A stretch of 40,568 nt of DNA from Chara braunii (lineage: Eukaryota; Streptophyta; Charophyceae; Charales; Characeae), in NCBI GenBank assembly GCA_003427395.1, contig BFEA01000342.1, positions 1,591,756 through 1,632,323 of the forward strand, read 5' to 3'. A program made the translations under genes and the position numbers. Each line of letters opens with the position of its first letter. Within the stretch, counting starts at the first letter, position 1. The notes under the pieces are model-generated. The model saw only the letters and a program-made list of their open reading frames with translations, ran no database searches and had not been told where the DNA came from. Below, piece by piece: positions 11,440 through 21,825 of this stretch.

Positions 11440-11784
11440 TCAGATGAATCCTACCCATTTCCCTACCGCCGGATCTATAGGCCTGTAATTCTTTAGAGCC
11501 CTTGCGACATTCGTCGGATCGATCCTTAAGATGAACCGCCTCCCAAATAGATAGGCCTGGAAGGTCTTAAGGCAATGCAGGATGGCTAGGACTTCTTTCT
11601 TGAATTGCGAGTACCGCCATTCAACGGAGTTCAGGGTTCTACTCTCGAACCTAATCGGCCTCCCATTTCCTCCCTCATCCTTTTGAATCAACACACCTCC
11701 TACGGCCAAAGGTCCTCCATCCGTCTCTAGGATGAAGGGTCGTCCCACTTCGTCATTAAAACAAGGCGCGGACAGGGCGACTGA
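11440..11784 (-). pseudogene. RNase H region of pol
   Basis: It is in the same frame as the integrase. It shows the Ty3-type RNase H signature: LETDGGPLAVGGVL with the first acidic residue, YSQFKKEVLAILHCLKTF with the second, and FILRIDPTNVARAL with the third. A stop at 11440 lies just after WVGFI, and one at 11785 lies just upstream. It would degrade the RNA strand of the RNA-DNA hybrid during reverse transcription. Flanking continuity in one frame shows that the stops are nonsense mutations, not domain ends. Confidence 0.85.
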
Positions 11785-12845
11785 CTAAGATGTCAATATG
11801 TCATTGAGCCTTTGGACAGCTCCTTCTCCCTCCTCCGTCCAATCCATGGTTCCTTCTTCCGTGATCATAGCCCGGATAGGCTCAGCAATCTTGGCAAAGT
11901 TCTTAATGAAGATCCTCCAAAAGCCGACTACGCCTAGGAATACCCTTACCTCCGTTGTCGTGCGCAACGGTGTCGGCCATTGTGATATCTTGTCGGTTTT
12001 TGCCGGATCCGGCTTCCTGTCGTAAGCACCGCAACGAAATCCTAGTATAGTTACCTCCGGTACTGCTAGGATACTCTTCGGTCCACTTGCCATAATGTTG
12101 TATACTAGAAACCGTCGGAGTAGATCCTTGATGTCCTGCAGGTGTTCCATACAAAACGTCGGATCCCTGGCTGGACTTCCGTCTCGTCCTTCTACTGCGC
12201 GCCTTTGATCGGATTGTCATCAATGAAAGGCTCACATTTTTCTGGGAACATGTCCCCGGCCACAGCGAGCATCCTGCATTGCGCTTCGGCCACCGCGTTT
12301 GTGAATCCCATAGGTGTCACTTGCATCTGTAGCTGGCCTATGGGGGTGTGCATAGCGGTGTATGGTCTGTCCCGAACATCCAATGGAAGCTGGTCGTACC
12401 CTGAGTACAGATCTATCAAGGAGTAAATGCTCCGACAGGCGTGCGATTCTGCTAATAAGTCAGCCTGAGGTAGCGAGTCAGCATCCCGAATGGTTACCGC
12501 ATTCAACTTCTGCAGGTCCTGAATCTACCTTAGTGTCTTGTTAGGCTTCCGAAAGACGAACCACCGATTTGCGTATGGCGATGCCGTAGGCTCCGCAACG
12601 AAGGAGTCCATTTTCGCTCAGAGGAGATCTGTTACTTCTCCAGCTATCCCAAATTCATATGATAGCCCCTTCTCATTCCAGCACTCATGTTCTACCGTGT
12701 GGATTCTGACCGGAGGGATCAACTTCGCATCCAGTCGTCCCTTCTGGTGATCACTAAAGACAAATGTCAGGTGAAACTCCTGGCATGTCCTTTTGATTAG
12801 GCGGGTTTCTTCTTCCGTTAAAAACCCGTCTATCCCTATCTTCAT
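11785..12845 (-). pseudogene. Reverse transcriptase region of pol
   Basis: Motifs appear in order on the minus strand: NRWFVFRKPNK, LQKLNAVTIRDAD, then motif A LIDLYSGYDQ, then PMGFTNAVAEAQ, then the catalytic FIDDN at about 12216-12221, then the thumb/connection part EVRVFLGVVGFWRIF. The catalytic box is FIDD rather than the usual Y-[VLI]-D-D. In-frame stops lie at 12618 and 12524-12526, and a frameshift near 12160-12190 separates the palm from the thumb. The N-terminal linker starts at about 12845. Together with RNase H and integrase this forms one polyprotein over two frames. Confidence 0.88.
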
Positions 12846-13349
12846 TATGTCCGCTACCTCATCTGGTATCCGATGTCCCTCCGTCGCCCTTCTACATAGC
12901 CTCTTCCTTCTTCTCCATAGCCTCTTCCTTTGACGTCTCTAGCAGGATCGAGACCGGTTTTGCTTTCTTCCCTATCGGCTTGTACTTTCGAACACTTCCT
13001 TCCGGGATCTTTCTCCTAAAAAATGAACAGTCGGAATTGCCCCCGTCGCCTCTACGACTCGTGATTGAATATTAACTAGTTTCCCATTCAGGCAATATCT
13101 CTTTTGCACCTCTCTTTCGAATTTGGCCAAGGCTGCCGAATCCACTCCTACCTTGTGGTATCTGAGGGCCTTGATGAGTTGCAATAGATCGGGGATCTCG
13201 AGTGCGATTTCAGACACGTCTATGCGTACTTCTTTCCGTTTGGGCAAGCTAGCACCAAGTTCGACCTCTGACTCCTTTTCCGCTACCATAACACCTAGGA
13301 CTTTGTCCTCCTGCCTCCTCTTCTTCTGGGCAGGCTCATCTTGATCCAC
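12846..13349 (-). pseudogene. Protease-RT linker of the polyprotein
   Basis: The frame opening at about 13349 encodes a charged region (KKRRQEDKVLGVMVAEKE) and then a helical stretch ending near 12972. Coding-like sequence moves to another frame between about 12970 and 12890 (KPVSILLETSKEEAMEKK) and then back. This implies a frameshift near 13340, where the protease frame runs out, plus a second pair of frame changes here. There is no named domain. Confidence 0.6.
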
Positions 13350-14086
13350 TCCTTTTTGTTGAATGCTTCCTCAATCATGATTTCTACCCTTTTTCTCATA
13401 CCCTCCATCCGTGCGAAAACCCCTTTCCACGTGCTATCCTCGAACGACGGCGACCATGTTGCCAATTTTCCCTTCGGGGGGTCTCCTCCCGTTCCAAGGA
13501 GTCGGAGGAGCTCTCCCCGGCCGGTCACAGGGTCCTCTATGTCTACCATATATGAGCCATCGTGCAAGTGCATGCCTATCATCTCTACGTTTGCGAACCA
13601 CGGTCTCCCGAGGATTATGTCGTGGTCCATTTCCTCCATTATAGTCATCCGCTGAAACGACCAGATCGATTCCCTGACCCCTGCCTTCACAGGACACTTC
13701 GTGACGTACCCATCGAACGGGATTTCCCCGCCAGCTCCCCGGATGCTCCCTGTTACTTCCTTCTTTACCGTACATCCCGCGATCGTTGCGAAATCTCTCC
13801 TTATGAGAGTGATTTCTGCTCCCCCGTCTACTAATGCGTCGGTATGATGACTTCCGATCTGAATTTTCAGTTTCCCTACGGGCAGTGCATGGAAGCTAAG
13901 CTTCGTCCCAGGTGGCGATCTCATGACTTCGCCGCCCTGTAGGTCGGGCAAGCTCAAACAAATGTCTGCAAAGGCCTTTTCGAGATCCTCCAAGTCCCCG
14001 TGACTCCTCTGAAGGTTAGTCACTTCTTGCGGAGCTTCCTCCTCCCTCTCCCCTTCTGGTAATTCGGGGTTGTCGCCTATTTCTAC
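13295..14086 (-). pseudogene. Aspartic protease region
   Basis: A retropepsin-like fold is indicated by KLKIQIGSHHTDALVDGGAE, then TLIRRDFA, and downstream DHDIILGRPWF, matching the ILGxxW/F block. The catalytic triad reads D-G-G (13820-13828), where most retropepsins have D-S/T-G. The longest open frame is 13295-14023. It is in the same frame as gag, so Gag and protease were probably translated as one chain. It would cut the polyprotein during particle maturation. Confidence 0.8.
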
Positions 14087-15979
14087 TCACCTCCGAGTCA
14101 ACAATTGTCTGAGTCCTTTGAGCAACCTAGGGCTAGCCTGCAGCATGGTATCAAAAGACACCGACACCATGGTTCCTAGTAGCTTGCTAATGGTGTCGTC
14201 GAGCTCAGACAAGGTTAAGATCGGGATTTGATACCTAAACTTCTTTTTAGCGGCGGTAACCTTGTCCGCAGGCTCCTCTTCCCTAAGCTTCCCATAGACT
14301 TTCTCTGGTTCCTCGGCCTCAGGCTCCGCCTGGGGTTCGGAGCTTCTGGCGACGTCCTCCATAATCGTGTCACGGTTAATCCTTCTCCCGGCCATTCCCA
14401 GTCGAGTGGTTGCGTTCACCCTATCACGTCCGTCGCTTTCCAAAATAAAGTTGGCCTGCGGCCCGCGCCCCCGGAGCTGATCCCAGATGATCTCGCCTAC
14501 CAGTTCGGCTTCTACGACTGTTATTTCTAGACCGTTGAGCATGATAATGGCTCGCCGCATCCCTCCTGGTGAGTTTCAGTTCACCCGTTCCCCTTGTGGT
14601 CCAAATATCTCCCCTTTTAATGACCTGGTACACCTTCTTTTCAGAATATCATGGTTGAGCTTTGGGCATGCGCGCACATAATGTCCTATCGCCGTGCAGT
14701 ACTTGCATTGCTCGTTAGCAGGATCTCTCCGTCCGAATCCACAATTTGCTACACCCGGCAGGACCACAGCTTCCTAGGGAGGGAGGGCAGGTCGGGATAC
14801 TTGCGCTTGTATAACCATTCGCGCGCCTTCCATCCTTTCAATCTTATTGTCGACCCCGTGCACCCGTTCATGTAGACTTTCAATCCCCTTTTTTACCTTG
14901 TCGCCCGTCCTATCGGTCAGATCTATGATCTCTCCTTCCTTGAGCAAGGCCAACGTCTCCGTTACTACCGTTTTCTAAGCCAGAACCGTTACCGTGCTAA
15001 AATCAACATCCCGCGTGTTTACGAACTTGCTCGTCTGTTGGTAGGCTGACAGGATCTTGTCTTTGTCGAACTCGGAGAACTGCCTGAGGAAATATTTGCT
15101 CATTATCCAGTCCGTGACCCCGGGGATCCTTAGTGCTACCAGAGTAAATTCCCGGAGGAAATAATTGTACGCTGCGAAGTTCTTCCTCTAAACTGCCGCT
15201 AGGTCGGCCTCCGTTGCCATTTTCTCTGCCGCTAGGTACTTCCTCATCATCACATCCCGGGTCTCCTTCCAAGACCGGCTTGCGACTACAATGACCATTA
15301 TGTCCCGCCCTAGGCTTAACGACACATGCTGTCCTAGATGGTCCATCTTTTCCTCCTCGGTCCACTTTAGTAACGCAGCTAGGTTCTCGTAGTCGATCAG
15401 GAACTCCGTGATGTTTGCTCCATCGAAAGTCAGCTTTTTCTTGGCGTCTGTCAGATAGCCTTGGTTTTTGTTTAGTGCTCACGCGAGGGACGGCACTATC
15501 TTCTTAAGGCCGCCCTCAGAGTTGTTGGCCTCGCCCGCCACACTGTTATCCGGACTTTCCTTGCCGGCCTTCTGTCCCTCCCTGGTTTTCATAGTTCCTT
15601 CCGGGTCAAACCATCCCAACACTCTTTCCCTAAGGCTCCAAAGTCCTTCGCATCCTCGCGCTACTGCTGGCGTGATCGGCAGGCGGCTAACCCTACTATC
15701 CATGGCTGCCGGAGTCGTAGCCTTTTCTACTTCCATCCTCGGAGAGTTCTCTCTCTCTTTCCTTCGCTTGCTCGGCGTTCCCCCACGATCACTACCTTTA
15801 TCCCCTTGTCCAGTCCCACCTTGGCTGGCTTTCCGTTCGTCCCGGGGTTCCTCCTGCAGAGGACCTTCTTTGTTCCCAGTCATCATTTCCTCAATCAGTC
15901 TTGCCTTGTATTCCGCGGTCCTCTTGTCTATCTCAGCTAGTTTGCGCCTTGTGTCCGTGACCCTTACTTTTTTAGGCAT
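14087..15979 (-). pseudogene. Gag of the giant element, degenerate
   Basis: An ATG at 15979 opens a basic and acidic N-terminal region (about 166 residues, starting MPKKVRVTDTRRKL). A TGA at 15479-15481 interrupts it, and in the same frame follows a capsid-like region with KLTFDGANITEFLIDYENLA, SRSWKETRDVMMRKYLAAEK and YNYFLREFTLVALRIPGVTD. A CCHC zinc knuckle, C-x2-C-x4-H-x4-C, lies at 14666-14707. In-frame stops are at 15479, 15188, 14975, 14774, 14576 and 14087. All parts sit in one frame that continues into the protease, so these are nonsense mutations within a former Gag-protease ORF. Gag would package the element RNA. Confidence 0.85.
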
Positions 15980-16358
15980 GGCTCCTTCCGAGTTTCGGGT
16001 CCTATCCCCGTTTCCTGATTGCCCTTCCTTAAGGAGGAGCCACGACTGGCCCTGCCGCCCAGCCGAGCTATGAACATGACTGGGCTTCCTTTATCACAAG
16101 CTCGTTTGTAGTGCCCTTGTCCCGCCGGCCGACGCGAGGGAGTCTAGGTTAGGCATCCTGCTAGGGAAAACCTTTCTGAGCAGCGTTTCCCGTTTTTTAC
16201 CTTCCGGGTTATGGTCACTCATTAGGAGTCTACCCCCTTCTTTGTTTTTCTAGTGGGTTTTAGCCATACGGGTCCGAGGCCCCTTTCTTATTCCCATCGG
16301 CGGATTTCCGTACGCATCGAACTATACTGGATTTACCCTATTGGCCTGCCTGCGGATC
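15980..16358. other. Spacer between unknown-family copy 4 and gag
   Basis: No convincing coding sequence, promoter or repeat seen. Confidence 0.5.
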
Positions 16359-17166
16359 CTAGTCCCGCTCGCGCCCTCGTGGTTCTTCCGGTTCGGTCGG
16401 CTCCTTGAATAGCTCAGCCACCCCTGCCAAATAACTCTCTCCTATCTCGATCTCCCTTTGGATTATGCGTTCGTACCCTGTATGGTCTAGCCAGGGCGCA
16501 CGAAATATAAGGATATCGATGACTTCCAGTAACTCGTGGGCCCTGTTTCCCCAGAATGGCCCATGTCTCACGGCAACATCATAGAACATCCCGATGGTTA
16601 GAGAGAAAAAGTGGTCTGCCCACATTATTGCCGAGTCTGCCAGCTTCCGCGCCCTTGCGAGGCTCCCGAAGATGAGATCTATCATAAAACAGGGGACCCG
16701 ACACCTCAGCGGTGTGGTTGGTGCCCTGAACTCCCTCCAACCTCCCATCTCCACCCGGGTTAGCAAGCCCACGTTCCTTCTTCCTCTCACCGAATGTCCT
16801 ATCCGGATCAATGTCCGGGCGGCCCTTTGAAAGACCGGTGCCAGCTCGTGACCTTGTGCTATCCTTACCCCCAACGAATGTCAGCCGATCTCAGGCAGAT
16901 ACATGGTCCCGGTAACCTCCAGATTGGAGAACAGCTCGTCTCCGGGTCCTCGGTTGAGTCTCATTCCTATCCACCGACATTCTACCAACATGAAGGCGGC
17001 GTCCCTTCCCAAAGTCACGGCCCACCATTCTACGTCGAACCCCCGATAGGTAGAACTCGACGGGAGGGATACTTCCCATCGCCCACCGTTGTTCCAGGGC
17101 GGTCCGGGGTACCGGGGCTGGCGTTCCATTCGCACACGGGGCTGGCGTTCCACTCGCTTACGTCTT
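16359..17166 (-). pseudogene. Unknown-family protein, copy 4 (nearest gag)
   Basis: The likely start is the ATG of MAARRKRVERQPRVR near 17166. A basic, arginine-rich N-terminus leads into a probably beta-rich half (RWEVSLP, then FDVEWWAVTLGRDAAFMLVE, then VTGTMYLPEIG). A single TGA at 16881-16883 interrupts the frame, which then continues to 16359 with a probably helical half (VPCFMIDLIFGSLARARKLAD, RHGPFWGNRAHELLEVI and YERIIQREIEIGESYLAGV). The stop falls where copies 2 and 3 have a conserved Trp in the G-W motif, so it is probably a TGG-to-TGA change. Three related copies lie just upstream in element orientation. I do not recognise the family. Confidence 0.65.
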
Positions 17167-17292
17167 GCTGCCATTCTTACCTTGGTGATTTCCTGCATAG
17201 TCCACATAGAAAGGGTTATAGCCAATCTTCAGAATCCGCCCATCTACTGTCTCCCTTGCCCTTCGTGTTTTCATTTTTTTTTCTAGTCCCAA

Positions 17293-18132
17293 CTATCCCT
17301 CTATACCCCCGGGAGCAGTAGCCTCCTCTTGCTGTTCGTACAGTCGGTAGAGATCATCTATGTAGGTCGCGCCCCGACCTACCTCTCGCCGGATGACTCT
17401 CCACATCGTCTCATCACTTATTTGTGGAACTCCTGGCCTAGCATTTACTGCTGCTCTTAGAATACAAAGCACCTCACGCCCTTGTTCGTCCCCGAAAGGC
17501 CACATCTCTAGAAAGGCCCGATAATATTCTCGATACATTAATGCTTCGTCAAATTTTAGCCTAGTTACGACAGTCACCGCCTGCTCCACTCGTTCTATGC
17601 CTCTCACTTGTCTTAGCAGGAAGGGAGGTAGCCTCATCCGTACGACCTCATTTGGCAGCTCGAAAACCCCTGCCGCGGCGACTTTTACCTCCGTCGTTAC
17701 GTCATCTTGTTCCGGGTCTGCAAACTCTAACCCCTCCCGCCATGTTATTTGCCATGTCCCTTCGAACATTCGCACGGGGTCATCCCCGGAAGCCAAAGCA
17801 ATCCCAAAGGTCCGCCATCCCTCTTCCGACAGGTGTAAGGATCCCGTCGCGTGTACACGCCCTGGGCGGTTCAAGTCTACGCCCCCGAACTGCCCTCTCG
17901 CCCGCCATTCCAGCTTCACTACTAGGTACACCGTATCTTCCACCAACTTTACCCCCACCCAGTCCATTACCGGATTGCCTACCGTATTTCTTGCCGGCAG
18001 GCTTATTTCGACCCTGCCCTCTGATATTCTTGGTGGCAGGATCCCACGAGGTCTATCCGCCCAGAACGTCATTCGTCGGACCATCTCGCAATGTCTCATT
18101 TTCTGCTTTCTTAGTCTGATCGCTGCACCCAC
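17293..18132 (-). CDS. Unknown-family protein, copy 3 (uninterrupted)
   Basis: This is the only copy with no internal stop. The frame is already open upstream; the first ATG is at 18099 and would give 268 residues. The first half looks beta-rich: GRVEISLPARNTVGNPVMDW, then VYLVVKLEWRARG, then HATGSLHLSEEGWRTFGIAL. The second half looks helical: LPPFLLRQVRG, YREYYRAFLEMWPFGDEQGR, then MWRVIRREVGRGATYIDDLY. It shares with copies 1, 2 and 4 the order LP-x-F, GPF-x-G-like, [RW]-x-I-x-R-[EN]-[VI] and a final [YF]-[ILV]-D/A motif. No signal peptide, membrane helix or zinc motif is visible. Function is unknown; it lies inside the retroelement between the 5' LTR and gag. Confidence 0.65.
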   Translation of the reverse strand: MGAAIRLRKQKMRHCEMVRRMTFWADRPRGILPPRISEGRVEISLPARNTVGNPVMDWVGVKLVEDTVYLVVKLEWRARGQFGGVDLNRPGRVHATGSLHLSEEGWRTFGIALASGDDPVRMFEGTWQITWREGLEFADPEQDDVTTEVKVAAAGVFELPNEVVRMRLPPFLLRQVRGIERVEQAVTVVTRLKFDEALMYREYYRAFLEMWPFGDEQGREVLCILRAAVNARPGVPQISDETMWRVIRREVGRGATYIDDLYRLYEQQEEATAPGGIEG

Positions 18133-18390
18133 CGAGATTCCATGTCTTTTATGTTTTAGTCTTTCAACCCTCCCTNCTTATCGTACACTGGTTCCTGCCG
18201 TTATCCCCAACTCATACACGTTCAATTCTACCCGACCCCCATTTTCCAGTTGCTGTCACTTCCCCCTTGTTTCGATCCTTATGCACCATCTACGGCCTAA
18301 TGTACACACTCTCTTTCTTATGTTACACCTTACTTCACAAACACCCTCCATACTCAGGCCTTTTCGCGGTGTTCGACCCTTTGGCTTCAT

Positions 18391-19176
18391 TCAGTCGAAC
18401 CATAATACCTCAAATAGTTTAAAGACGTCATCTACGTAGGAGGGTGCAACCGCCACCTCCCGTCTAACTATGGCGTCCCAAGACTCCGCCTCTACCTCTA
18501 GACGGTCATACCTGCCTATTCTTAGGACGATGATGACTTCCTCGGCTTTATCTCCGTAGAAGGACCCATATTTCAATGAGAGCCTATAGAACTCCTCAGT
18601 CAGCCAAAAACACTCTATATGCACCCTTCTCATGGAGTCGGCTACTTCTAAAATGTGCTAAAACCCCCCAAACCACTCGGCTATGAATTCCGGTACCCAA
18701 GCCGTTATCCGTAGACTTGGAGGTTTGAGTTCCTTCCATCCTCCCATCACAACTCTGCTACTAACTTCGTCCCACCCCTCGTTGGCGAACAGTTTGCCTT
18801 CCTTTCGGATTCGGGCCTCTGCATCTCCTAGAAGCCACATCGGGTCCTGTCCCATTGCTAAAATAGTGCAAAACAGGTGCCATCCATCCTCGGAAAGGAC
18901 AATCGTTCCAACTGACTCTACCTTGCCTTCTGCTATATCATCCCAACCTTCCTCTTCCCTTATCGGGTTCCAAATCCGCTTTATCCATATATATGACAAG
19001 TCCCGGGCAACCTCAAACCCAATCCAATCGCACGTGGTCCCTCTCCATCCGTTCCCTGTTGGTATAGGCAATTCTATTCCTCCTCTGAGTCGTCGTGGTT
19101 CCCAACCTTTGAAGGGGTATTCCATCATCCTTTCTTCTTTAGTCATCTTTCTCTTTCCTGCATAATACCAGGCCAC
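18391..19176 (-). pseudogene. Unknown-family protein, copy 2 (one stop)
   Basis: The frame opens after a TAG at about 19188, and the first ATG gives MTKEERMMEYPFKGW. It has the same two-part layout as copy 3: GGIELPIP, DWIGFEVARDLSYIWIKRIW, VGTIVLSEDGWHLF; then VPEFIAEWFGGF, a TAG stop at 18658-18660, and in the same frame FYRLSLKYGSFYGDKAEEV and WDAIVRREVAVAPSYVDDVF, ending at 18391. The stop lies at the junction of the two halves. Copies 1, 2 and 3 are all in the same reading frame, and only about 25 nt separate the end of copy 1 from this start. Confidence 0.65.
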
Positions 19177-19200
19177 TCGTCCTCCCTAAGTTAAGTCACC

Positions 19201-19728
19201 CTACCCCTCTTGGAAGTCCCAGTCCTCTATCTCTTCATCTTCATCTTCGTCACTGAGGTCGTCCTCCTCATAGTACATCAACCCCCTTACCCCATCTAGG
19301 AACGTCTCCCCTACTGCCACATTCCTGTAGACTATCCCCCAATGCACAGCGCTAGGAACAAAGATATTATCTATGCTAAGGCAGTTAAGTATCTCGGCCA
19401 ACTCTTCCGCCCAGTTCCCCTCGAACGGCCCCATCTCTACTGATAACCGAAAAAAATCCTGCCTAGCGCATTGGTATAGCCCGAGGTTGGTCATGGACTG
19501 ACATATTCGCACTAGCCTGCTCCGGGTTCCGAAAACCGCATCCACTAGGAATGAGGGCAGCACACATCGCATGGTTCTTACGGGTCGCCTCATGCTTCCT
19601 CTATCCCCAAGTTCCACCCGTACATCTACCCTTTCCATTTCCATTTCCCTCCGTTGGCATGCAGCCCACACAACCTCTGCTTCTGCTTTCCTAAAACAAC
19701 TCGTTCGGCGTATTCCCGAGTGCCAACT
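19201..19728 (-). pseudogene. Unknown-family protein, copy 1 (5'-truncated)
   Basis: It is open from just after a TAG at 19729-19731 and begins with SWHSGIRR, which aligns with the G-W-H motif in the middle of copies 2 and 4. Only the linker and the second half are therefore recognisable: VLPSFLVDAVFGTRSRLVR, FFRLSVEMGPFEGNWAEEL, then WGIVYRNVAVGETFLDGVR. It ends in a strongly acidic tail (DEDEDEEIEDWDF). The first half is not detectable in the upstream sequence and has probably decayed or shifted frame; an open frame at 19626-19865 in another frame overlaps it without a clear match. Confidence 0.55.
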
Positions 19729-19865
19729 CTATGATCATAGCTTTCCCCCCATCTTGCAACAAGTAGACCCACCCCCGGGCTTCCACTGTCCCTCAGAATT
19801 CTAAATCCATTAAACTTTGTGACAACCTCGTCAAGCTGACATTGGTCCATATTGTTTCTATCCAC

Positions 19866-21600
19866 ACAGATTTTCTCTCAAGACAATGACTGTCATTCCC
19901 CCTACTTTCATGCATAGTGGTCGGTTCATTCTCGTGAAAATCTTCAAGGGTGAGCTAGTTTTCCTTGGAGTCTAGCAACTCCCTTCATTCCCTTCTCTTC
20001 ACTTGTCTGTCCTTTCATAGGGTAGGATTGTTCTTTCTTGATGACCCGTTGTGTTCATATTGGTTCCTTCAATCATTAAAAATGTGCAAAGTGCATGAGC
20101 CCGCTGGACTCAAAAGAAGAAGGGGAAAACACCCATTCGGTCGGATCACTCCGCCATGGGATTTTCATTGGAACTTGGCCTAAGCCAAGCACCAACCGCT
20201 TGCCAGGTAACCGGAGCCCTTCTTTCATACGAAGAGGAAGGGTCGACCTGCGACTTGCCCAAGGCTTCCCCGGACTAGCGAACACCAGCACCGGACGAAG
20301 GAGGGCTAGAGCCATTCCTCAGAGGAACGGCTGATCAAGTGCATAGCATGCATGTTATACCTCCAGGTCTGGCCATGCCATGCGCCCAGCCACCCTCAAA
20401 TCTAATTTCTCACAAGGGAAAGAGCAAACACAAGTTCATTTTCCTTATCTTGGGTTGTGTACACGTCAATGCGTCGGGCGCCCCCGTAGGAATCGCAAGG
20501 GTCAATTTAACCCCATACCCGGCACCTCCACCATTTTTGTAGGGCCAAACCCCGGTAGACTTTCGAGCCTTAGTTGACCCCATTGCGGGTCCCAATTGGC
20601 TCGGCCCGCTCACACTCATGCACAGGGCGTGGGCCATTCGTCCTAAGGTCACCCCATCCTAGTGCTTTGAGATGGATGGGGGTGGGCCATCGCGCGAGAG
20701 AGCTTTGACATTGGGGATGTAGCTCAACCCTCACGCCGGGTGGTAGTCCCGCTGGTCGTTCCGCAACGCTGATTTTTTTTTAATTCTTTATTGTGTTCTC
20801 AAGCAACTGCTCCTTCCAATATGCAGGCAGTCCAGGGGTTCTTTGAGCCTTTCTCTTCTCTTGTGCGTAGGCTAAGCGTCATCCTTAGGCCACGCACCAT
20901 TTCCCTAAGCATTTTGACTATATGGCGTCATCGGGGTGCGGTGGGGCCGTCCTTCCCTTCGCCTCTACGCATCCATCGGATCTCACAATTTGCTTCCCAC
21001 CTTATTGAAGTAGGTCCCTTAGTCTTTTCGGGGTCCTCATATGCATGCACAGACAATATCACACTTTCCTTGATACGATTGTACTCTCAATAACACTTCC
21101 AAGTCTTCAAGTCCAAACATCATTTTCATGAATTGGCTCTATGTCAAGGGTCCCATAGCCCCTTTGTCCCTCTTCCCTTTCCCTCTTGGTGCCCAGTTCC
21201 TCTCGCCCTTATCCCGCTCAAGGCATTTCTAGCCATTACTCACCTGCACAATCCCACACAAGCAAGAAGATCCATACAATGTCCCCCATTGGGGGTCAAC
21301 ACATAGCCCCTCCCACATGCCTATTCTTTCCATGCTCTTTGGCTGTGCTTTGTTCCCTCTTTGTTGTTCAATCAGCCCATCCTCTTCTCATAGTCATGCA
21401 GTTGGGGAAACGGTTAAGTCAAATTGACCTCTCTCTCAACTTATGCTTTCTTCCGGATCCCGCCTTTCTCCCCCTTTTTCAAATGTCCTTTCTCTTTTGC
21501 CTCCTTAGTGGCATAAAGGATCGGCTATCCTCCCCTTGCCTTCTTTCTCCACCAAGTGAAGTCTGATTTCGTTTACCATCCTACCCTGACAATGTTTCCA
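19866..21600. other. Non-coding stretch between copy 1 and the satellite-bearing LTR
   Basis: About 1.7 kb without conserved reading frames. It should contain the inner edge of the 5' LTR and the primer-binding site, but I found no convincing match to a tRNA 3' end. Short + strand frames such as 20095-20334 have no recognisable features. Confidence 0.5.
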
Positions 21601-21637
21601 AGTGAGCGGATAAGAGGTTAGTCATATGCCAAGTGAG

Positions 21638-21795
21638 GGGGAGGGAGAGAGGGGGCAAGGCGAAAGGAGAGAGAGAGTGGGGGAGAGAGAGGAGAAAGAG
21701 AGAGAGAGAGAAAAGAAAAAAAAAAAAAGAAAAAAAAAAAAGAAGGAAAGAGAGAGAGAGAGAGAGCAAGAGCGAGCGAGAGAGAGAGAGAGATT
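21638..21795. repeat. (GA)n and A-rich purine microsatellite
   Basis: Almost pure purine: GAGAGA runs interrupted by two A-rich blocks. It marks the left edge of the satellite region, mirroring the GAA tract at its right edge. Confidence 0.9.
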
Positions 21796-21825
21796 GAATA
21801 AGTATATCTTGGAATAACTTGACAA

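Noticed and set aside
15003-15482. 159-residue minus-strand frame starting at a GTG
   Set aside because: The neighbouring frame holds the capsid-like Gag sequence, so this one is a shadow that is open by chance.
17597-18439. 280-residue + strand frame
   Set aside because: It is antisense to copy 3 of the unknown family, which has conserved paralogues; the + frame has none.
20716-20785. tRNA-like start GGGGATGTAGCTCA followed by a T run
   Set aside because: It has an A-box-like word but no clear B box (only GGTCGTTCC), and I see no cloverleaf or matching acceptor stem.
21555-21600. Possible primer-binding site TGGTAAACG on the minus strand near a TG...CA edge
   Set aside because: It matches no tRNA 3' end I can name, and the LTR edge is not fixed independently.
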